From Coriobacteriaceae bacterium (GTDB lineage: Bacteria > Actinomycetota > Coriobacteriia > Coriobacteriales > Eggerthellaceae): 20,243 bases of DNA. Location of the stretch: positions 1 through 20,243 of the forward strand of contig SUUF01000020.1 in the NCBI GenBank assembly GCA_015062635.1, given 5' to 3'. The number at the start of each line of letters is the position of its first letter. Within the stretch, counting starts at the first letter, position 1. The position numbers were made by a program, and so were the translations under genes. Of the stretch, positions 16,201-20,243 are shown in pieces. A model generated the notes under the pieces. The model was given only the letters and a program-made list of their open reading frames with translations. It was not told where the DNA came from and made no database searches.

Positions 16201-16382
16201 GCTGCCCCTTCCGCGTGCCGCGCCTGCGTCCTACGCCGCGCTACACCCTATGCCCGCGCCGTGCACTGCACTGCGCCTGCGCACCCCGCCGCGCCCACGC
16301 CGCACGCTGCGTCGCGTTTGCATCCCGCACTGCGTCCACGCCCCGCGCCGCGCGCCCACGTCCTACGCCGCGCCTTTGCCCG
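16201..16382. other. Low-complexity GC-rich spacer with repeated 15-mer
   Basis: The 182 bp between the lysozyme and HAD genes is pyrimidine-rich on the + strand. CGTCCTACGCCGCGC occurs exactly twice (16227-16241 and 16359-16373), with many partial copies of GCGTCC and CGCCGCGC between. It reads open in several frames only because it lacks A and T. No promoter for the HAD gene stands out. Confidence 0.55.
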
Positions 16383-17159
16383 CTAACCCACTGTCAGCTG
16401 CTCGAGCGTGACGGCCGGGTTCAGCGCGTTCATGTCGAAATACTGCTCGTGCCCGGTGCTTCCGTCGAGCTTTCCGCGGCTGCTGTACTGCCACAGGGTG
16501 TACCGGTCGACATACAGCCATGCCGGCAGCGACACGCTGCGCACCCAACGTGGGTACGCGCCGAAAGCGTCGGCGATGTAGTCGTTGTAGAGGGCACCGG
16601 TCGAGTAGATCATCGGCTTCACGCCGTATTCCGCCTCGAGCGCGTCAAGGTATTCGCCCAGCTCACGCACCAAGTCTTCCTTCGCCGGCGGGTTGTTTTT
16701 CTTGTCCTTGTACCACTCCACGTCCACCACCGGGATGAGGTCGCCCTCGAGCGGCCCCACGGTCGCGATGAAGCTCGCGGCCTGGTCGGCGCCGGGCGTG
16801 TCGAACGAGAAGAAATGGTACGCGCCCCGCGGGATGCCGGCCGCCTTCGCCGCCGACCAGTTCTCGTCGAAGTATTCGTCCACGAACGAGGCGCCCTCGG
16901 TGGCCTTCACATACACGAACTGTACCCCCTGGTCGGCGAGCGCCCGCATGTCGACCTCGCCCTGGTGGTTCGAGACGTCCACCCCCGTCGTGACGTTACC
17001 GACGAACAGCGGGTTCACCTGGACGATCTCGTACTTCAACAGCGTTTGCGCGGCAAACGACAGCACGATGAGCACCACCGCCGCGATTGCGGTGGCCATC
17101 AGGCTGCGGGGTATGCCCGACCCGCCCGTGTTCGGGTTTTCGGGAGTCGCGGCGGTCAT
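16383..17159 (-). CDS. Membrane-anchored GH25 lysozyme
   Basis: A 258-aa muramidase-family protein that would cleave between N-acetylmuramic acid and N-acetylglucosamine outside the membrane. Residues 1-19 are polar, 20-41 form an uncleaved signal anchor (MATAIAAVVLIVLSFAAQ), and the GH25 domain runs from about 57 to the end. Catalytic signatures: Asp61 in TGVDVSNHQG, the family DxE pair Asp146 and Glu148 in IPVVDVEWY, and the ending LWQYSS with a YFDMNALN strand. It begins 3 nt after the AAA+ gene stop (TAG-CCC-ATG), so the two are one operon; its Shine-Dalgarno is poor (GGAGG 14 nt away), which suggests translation depends on the upstream gene. The lack of wall-binding repeats and the anchor fit a growth or secretion role rather than phage lysis. 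Confidence 0.9.
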   Translation of the reverse strand: MTAATPENPNTGGSGIPRSLMATAIAAVVLIVLSFAAQTLLKYEIVQVNPLFVGNVTTGVDVSNHQGEVDMRALADQGVQFVYVKATEGASFVDEYFDENWSAAKAAGIPRGAYHFFSFDTPGADQAASFIATVGPLEGDLIPVVDVEWYKDKKNNPPAKEDLVRELGEYLDALEAEYGVKPMIYSTGALYNDYIADAFGAYPRWVRSVSLPAWLYVDRYTLWQYSSRGKLDGSTGHEQYFDMNALNPAVTLEQLTVG

Positions 17160-17162
17160 GGG

Positions 17163-18560
17163 CTACTCGAGATCCTCCAGGTCATCGGCCTCGATCGTGG
17201 CCAGGATGTCCTTGTTGCCCTTCGCATGCTCGAGCGCCGCCACGCGCGTCGCATGGTTCGCGATGGCCTTCTCCATGAAGTTGCGCACGTCGCGCGCGTT
17301 CGCGAAGTTCTCGGGCTTGTTCTCGACGCGCGCGGTGATGATCTCGCGCGCCTTCACCTCGGCCTCGGCCGAAAGGCGGTATTCCTGCTTCTTCAGGTTC
17401 AGCGCCAAGATGCCCATCAGCTCGTCGGCGGTGTAGTCCTCGAACATGATGCGCGTGCCGAAACGCGAGCGCAGCCCGGGATTCGAATCGAGGAACTGCT
17501 CCATGAGGTCGGTGTAGCCGGCGACGATCACCACGAGGTCGTCGCGGTTGTCCTCCATCGCCTTCAGCAGCGTGTCGACGGCTTCTTGGCCGAAGTCGCC
17601 CTGGCCCTTGCTCACGGTGAGCGAGTAGGCCTCGTCGATGAACAGCACGCCGCCCATCGCCTGGTCGATGACCTCGGCCGTTTGGGTCGCCGTCTGCCCG
17701 ATGTAGCCGCGCACGAGGCCCGAGCGGTCGACCTCGACCAGCTGGCCGGTGCGCAGCACGCCCAGGCAGCGGTAGATGTTCGCCATCAGGCGCGCGATGG
17801 TGGTCTTGCCGGTTCCCGGGTTGCCCAAAAACACCATGTGCTTGGCGATGTCGGCGGGCTTCATGCCCAGCTCCTCGCGCATCTGCTGCACCTTGATGAG
17901 GTTGACCATCGTGTTCACCTGGCGTTTCACGCCCTCGAGCCCGATGAGCGAGTCGAGCTCGGCCAGCAGCTCCTCGAGCTCGGCGGCGCGTTCCTCCTCG
18001 GTTTTCTCGTTGTTCGCGGGCTCCACCACGCGGTAGGCCTTCTGCGTCACCGGACGCCACACCGAGTACTCGTTCAGCATGGCCTCCATGCGCTCGAGGT
18101 AGTCGGTGAAACGCTGCACCTCGTCTTGCGGCACCTCGCGGGCGTAGCGGGCCATGATCTCCTGCCCGAACACCTTGAAGGTGTCGTAGAAATACATCGC
18201 GCATTGCCGGCGGAACGGGTCGGGGTCGAGCTTGCGGCCCGCGTCCGAGAGCACCGCGTACTTCAGCGACTGCGGAATCTCCGCCGAGTGCCCAGCCGCC
18301 ACGCCGCGGCGCCGCCGAATGTCCTCGACGGTTTTGGCGTCGGCCGAAAAGCCCAGCTTCTCGCGGATGAACTCGGCCTCGTCGTCGGTCACCACGCCGT
18401 CGGCCCCCGTGAGGTAGGCGCCAAACAGCGCGAGGTCGTCGCGGAACATCGGCTTGAGATTCTTGCCTTCGGTGCGCACCTGGCCGACGTTTGCCGACAT
18501 CAGGGCGTCGCATATTTCATACGACTTTGCAAGCAGGGCCTGCAGGTCGAGCTGTTCCAT
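17163..18560 (-). CDS. CbbX/SpoVK-type AAA+ ATPase
   Basis: A 465-aa AAA+ protein of the CbxX/CfqX group, which includes rubisco activase CbbX, SpoVK and the C-terminal half of EccA from type VII secretion. The N-terminal region (1-165) is helical, with an acidic FGAYLTGADGVVTDDEAEF segment that faintly recalls TerB-like domains. After a charged linker the ATPase begins with LDSLIGLEGVKRQV. Walker A is GNPGTGKT (246-253), the pore-loop candidate RGYIGQT (284-290), Walker B VLFIDEA (305-311), sensor 1 near VVIVAGYTD and an arginine-finger region NPGLRSRF (360-367). The ATG at 18560 has GGAAAGGA 9 nt upstream; an ATG three codons earlier directly abuts that site and is rejected. It is followed at once by the GH25 lysozyme gene. 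No rubisco or spore genes are seen, so the remodelling target is unknown. Confidence 0.9.
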   Translation of the reverse strand: MEQLDLQALLAKSYEICDALMSANVGQVRTEGKNLKPMFRDDLALFGAYLTGADGVVTDDEAEFIREKLGFSADAKTVEDIRRRRGVAAGHSAEIPQSLKYAVLSDAGRKLDPDPFRRQCAMYFYDTFKVFGQEIMARYAREVPQDEVQRFTDYLERMEAMLNEYSVWRPVTQKAYRVVEPANNEKTEEERAAELEELLAELDSLIGLEGVKRQVNTMVNLIKVQQMREELGMKPADIAKHMVFLGNPGTGKTTIARLMANIYRCLGVLRTGQLVEVDRSGLVRGYIGQTATQTAEVIDQAMGGVLFIDEAYSLTVSKGQGDFGQEAVDTLLKAMEDNRDDLVVIVAGYTDLMEQFLDSNPGLRSRFGTRIMFEDYTADELMGILALNLKKQEYRLSAEAEVKAREIITARVENKPENFANARDVRNFMEKAIANHATRVAALEHAKGNKDILATIEADDLEDLE

Positions 18561-18593
18561 AGAGCGCATTCCTTTCCGCGGTTGCCGCCCGCT

Positions 18594-18599
18594 ATTCTA
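18594..18599 (-). promoter_or_regulatory. Candidate -10 of the AAA+/lysozyme operon
   Basis: TAGAAT on the minus strand, with a predicted leader of about 27 nt. No convincing -35 stands 16-18 nt upstream. Confidence 0.35.
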
Positions 18600-18822
18600 G
18601 ACCAGCCGGCTCGCAAACCCCGCGCGCCCGGGCATTCGGCGAATAATCGCCATGCGCACGCCACACCCCCGCCACGCGCCGGCAGTGGTCGCCATGCGCG
18701 GCGGTGGTGGTCGCCCGCACGACCGCGCGGCTGGCGCTTGTCGGGCGCCGCGGTGGCATTTCGGATGCCTCCGATGGGCTCCGGTGGCTGGCAAAATGAG
18801 TTTGGATGGAAAAACGTGCCGA
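18600..18822. other. Intergenic stretch without a convincing gene
   Basis: GC-rich, with short open frames on both strands but none with a good ribosome site or recognisable protein. It leads into the inverted-repeat element. Confidence 0.5.
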
Positions 18823-18993
18823 TTTACTAGCGTTTTTTCGCCTATTGATAGACTTGCGAATGCGTAAACGGAATTCGATTATTCAAGCTGGAGAATAGAA
18901 AAGCTTTGACCAGGGAAAATAAGGCATGCCTAATGCCCTCTATTCCTGAGTATCGCTCGAGAGTCTATCAATAGGCGAAAAAACGCGAGTAAA
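18823..18993. repeat. 171-bp element with 32-bp terminal inverted repeats
   Basis: Left arm 18823-18854 and right arm 18962-18993 match at 31 of 32 positions; the inner 25 bp (18830-18854 and 18962-18986) are perfect. The arms share CGCCTATTGATAGACT and a T6/A6 run flanked by GCG and CGC. The 107-bp interior is much more AT-rich than the genome around it and has no ORF of note. A TTGACC (18906-18911), 17 nt, CCTAAT (18929-18934) could be a promoter reading rightward through the second arm. Size, arms and AT content resemble a MITE, but no target-site duplication is clear. A long regulatory hairpin is the alternative. Confidence 0.75.
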
Positions 18994-19317
18994 ACCACCG
19001 TTTCGAAGGTTGAAACTCTCTCGCCATGCGATGCATGCGCGATTTTCGGTGCGGCAGGCGACCGAATCGCGGAATCGGGCTCCATGGCGAGCGCAACCCG
19101 CGCAGCGACGAGATGCGTGTTTGCGGCATCGCGCGCGATATATGTTGCGTTTCCTCGGAGCCTTCGTGATATCGAGCGCGATACAGACGGCCAGGCGCGA
19201 TGCGAAGAGGGCGGGATGCATGGCTCGGCGCGCGTTTCTCGATGGGATAATGAGGAAGGATGAAACGGGGTTTGCGCGCGTATCACAATCGACGGGGCGC
19301 GAGCGAGGAGGACGACG
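18994..19317. other. 324-bp stretch upstream of the IPP isomerase gene
   Basis: I see no gene. A frame is open from 19010 to 19321 and would overlap the isomerase start by ATGA, but its Arg-rich composition looks like random GC-rich translation. GATAAT at 19246-19251 may be the isomerase -10; no -35 accompanies it. Confidence 0.45.
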
Positions 19318-19917
19318 ATGACGGCACAGGCACATGAAGGACTTGCGGGCGATCCGGCGCGCGACGACCTGCTGATTCTGGTTGACGGGCTCGACCGCGA
19401 GGTGGGGACGGCCACCAAGGCCCAGGCGCATGCCGAGGGGCTGCTGCACCGGGCATTTTCGGTGGTTTTGGTGCGGCCCGCCGGCGGGCAAGCGGCCCCG
19501 GATGCTGGTGACCAGCCCGAACAGCTCGAACTCTTGCTTGCGCAACGGGCGGCGGGCAAATACCACTCGTCGGGGCTGTGGGCCAATTCGTGTTGTTCGC
19601 ATCCGCGCGCGGGCGAGACGGTGCTCGATGCCGCATACCGCCGCGTGCACGAGGAATTGGGGTGCGAGGCGACCGGCCTGCGCGAGCTGTGCGCGTTCGC
19701 ATACCGCGCGGAATTCGCCGACGGCCTGTGCGAGCACGAATTCGACCATGTGCTCGTGGGAGCTTGCAGTGGCGAGCCTGCGCCCGACCCGTCCGAGGTG
19801 GGCGCGCTGCGCTGGGTGACGCTCGACGACCTCGCCGCCGAGCTTGCCGAGCAGCCCGGGCATTTCGCCGCCTGGGCCCCGATGGTGCTGACGCTTGCCA
19901 TGGCGCAACTTGCCTAG
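19318..19917 (+). CDS. idi: Isopentenyl-diphosphate delta-isomerase, type I
   Basis: A 199-aa Nudix-fold enzyme that interconverts IPP and DMAPP for isoprenoid synthesis, using a divalent metal. Residues align with E. coli Idi: His44 in LLHRAFSVVL with His32, catalytic Cys93 in WANSCCSHP with Cys67, His95 with His69, and Glu139 and Glu141 in CEHEFDHVLVG with Glu114 and Glu116. The Nudix-helix region is GETVLDAAYRRVHEELG (99-115). ATG at 19318 follows GGAGG at 6 nt. No other MEP or mevalonate pathway gene is present. An insert after the first strand (PAGGQAAPDAGDQPEQ) makes it slightly longer than E. coli Idi. The ordinary Nudix hydrolase reading is rejected because of the CSHP motif and HEF glutamates. 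Confidence 0.9.
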   Translation: MTAQAHEGLAGDPARDDLLILVDGLDREVGTATKAQAHAEGLLHRAFSVVLVRPAGGQAAPDAGDQPEQLELLLAQRAAGKYHSSGLWANSCCSHPRAGETVLDAAYRRVHEELGCEATGLRELCAFAYRAEFADGLCEHEFDHVLVGACSGEPAPDPSEVGALRWVTLDDLAAELAEQPGHFAAWAPMVLTLAMAQLA

Positions 19918-19965
19918 GGTGCCGCGCTTGCCTAGCGCGTCGCGCCGGCGGGCGCAAAGAGCATA

Positions 19966-20000
19966 AAGCACCAGGTGAAATCGTGTTTCACCTGGTGCTT
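19966..20000. terminator. Perfect 15-bp hairpin, likely bidirectional terminator
   Basis: AAGCACCAGGTGAAA (19966-19980) pairs exactly with 19986-20000 around the loop TCGTG. It sits between the convergent idi and small membrane protein genes. On the minus strand it is followed by TATGCTCTTTG, moderately T-rich; on the + strand no T-run follows beyond the stem. Confidence 0.7.
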
Positions 20001-20020
20001 CGCATTACGGGCTTGCGGAG

Positions 20021-20176
20021 TTACTTCTTCAAGCCGGGATGCCCGATGTGCCATGCGGGCGGTTCGGGCAGCGGATCGCCCTTGATGGTGGCGATAACCG
20101 CGCGCCGGTGAATGGTGAGCCACGTTGCCATGCAGCCCACTGCGATACCCAATGCGATGTTCGCGAACGTCTTCAT
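20021..20176 (-). CDS. 51-aa single-pass membrane protein
   Basis: A short gene with all the marks of a real one. The start ATG (20174-20176) is preceded by GCGAGGGC at about 5 nt, a TATAAT lies 40 nt upstream, and a strong hairpin follows the stop. The product begins MKTFANIALGIAVGCMATWL, a membrane helix at about residues 4-21, then a basic THRR-like turn (TIHRRAVIATIK) and a Pro-rich cytoplasmic tail PLPEPPAWHIGHPGLKK. The positive residues after the helix suggest the N-terminus faces out. I do not recognise the family. It could be a small membrane regulator or complex subunit; no adjacent partner on the same strand is visible because the window ends here. Confidence 0.65.
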   Translation of the reverse strand: MKTFANIALGIAVGCMATWLTIHRRAVIATIKGDPLPEPPAWHIGHPGLKK

Positions 20177-20215
20177 CTTGCCCTCGCTTTCCAATCGCGT
20201 CAGCCTGCCGCACCC

Positions 20216-20221
20216 ATTATA
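20216..20221 (-). promoter_or_regulatory. -10 box of the small membrane protein gene
   Basis: Perfect TATAAT on the minus strand, giving a leader of about 33 nt. A -35 would fall at the window edge and cannot be judged. Confidence 0.5.
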
Positions 20222-20243
20222 GCGCCCGCTCCGGCGGCCGTGG

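Noticed and set aside
16185..18830. 881-codon + strand open frame opposite the ATPase and lysozyme genes
   Set aside because: Antisense to two genes with intact catalytic motifs; the start lies in low-complexity DNA and the product has no recognisable domain.
18652..18867. 71-codon frame ending in FTSVFSPIDRL
   Set aside because: Its C-terminal part is just translation of the left inverted-repeat arm, and the right arm gives the same peptide on the other strand.
19010..19321. Open frame overlapping the idi start by ATGA
   Set aside because: The overlap resembles coupling, but the product is Arg-rich, the start has no clear ribosome site and the frame begins beside the inverted-repeat element.

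Overview
The window is high-GC bacterial DNA with compact genes, clear Shine-Dalgarno sites and a gene set that points to an anaerobic actinobacterium, most likely class Coriobacteriia (Eggerthellaceae-like). The pointers are a HelD-type helicase, a YbjN-domain protein, a type I IPP isomerase, a phenyllactate/2-hydroxyacid-type CoA-transferase, a NapH-like ferredoxin and a membrane-anchored GH25 lysozyme. The taxon is inferred; there is no rRNA gene here.

Layout. 17-1309 (-): secreted coiled-coil NlpC/P60 peptidase. A 370-bp divergent spacer leads to a PurF-like phosphoribosyltransferase (1680-3104, +) whose glutaminase half has lost its catalytic cysteine, followed by a UUCG-loop terminator. 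After two palindromic repeats comes a HelD-like helicase (3357-5459, +), which shares a bidirectional terminator with a convergent class III CoA-transferase (5559-6854, -).

The most distinctive region is 6912-8112. A REP-associated tyrosine transposase gene (RAYT, 7165-7923) has about 50% G+C against about 65% around it. It is flanked by arrays of a 27-bp palindromic repeat that point in opposite directions on its two sides. With two more copies at 3196-3271 there are eight full and two degenerate copies. One degenerate copy supplies the stop codon of the transposase and another supplies the apparent -35 box of the CoA-transferase promoter. A second, unrelated palindromic repeat family lies at 15425-15497.

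8177-9259 (+): NdpA/YejK-type nucleoid protein. 9482-10779 (+): a TetR regulator overlapping, by ATGA, a membrane NapH-like 4Fe-4S protein, behind a promoter with a 7-bp-arm operator and a 14-bp tandem repeat. 11000-13309 (-): hybrid histidine kinase. 13426-14766 (-): UraA-type uracil permease. 14891-15322 (-): YbjN-domain protein. 15544-16200 (-): HAD phosphatase. 16383-18560 (-): a two-gene unit of a CbbX/SpoVK-type AAA+ ATPase and a membrane-anchored GH25 lysozyme.

18561-19317 holds no convincing gene but contains a 171-bp AT-richer element bounded by 32-bp terminal inverted repeats (31/32 matches). 19318-19917 (+) is type I IPP isomerase. A perfect 15-bp-stem hairpin separates it from a convergent 51-aa single-pass membrane protein gene (20021-20176, -).
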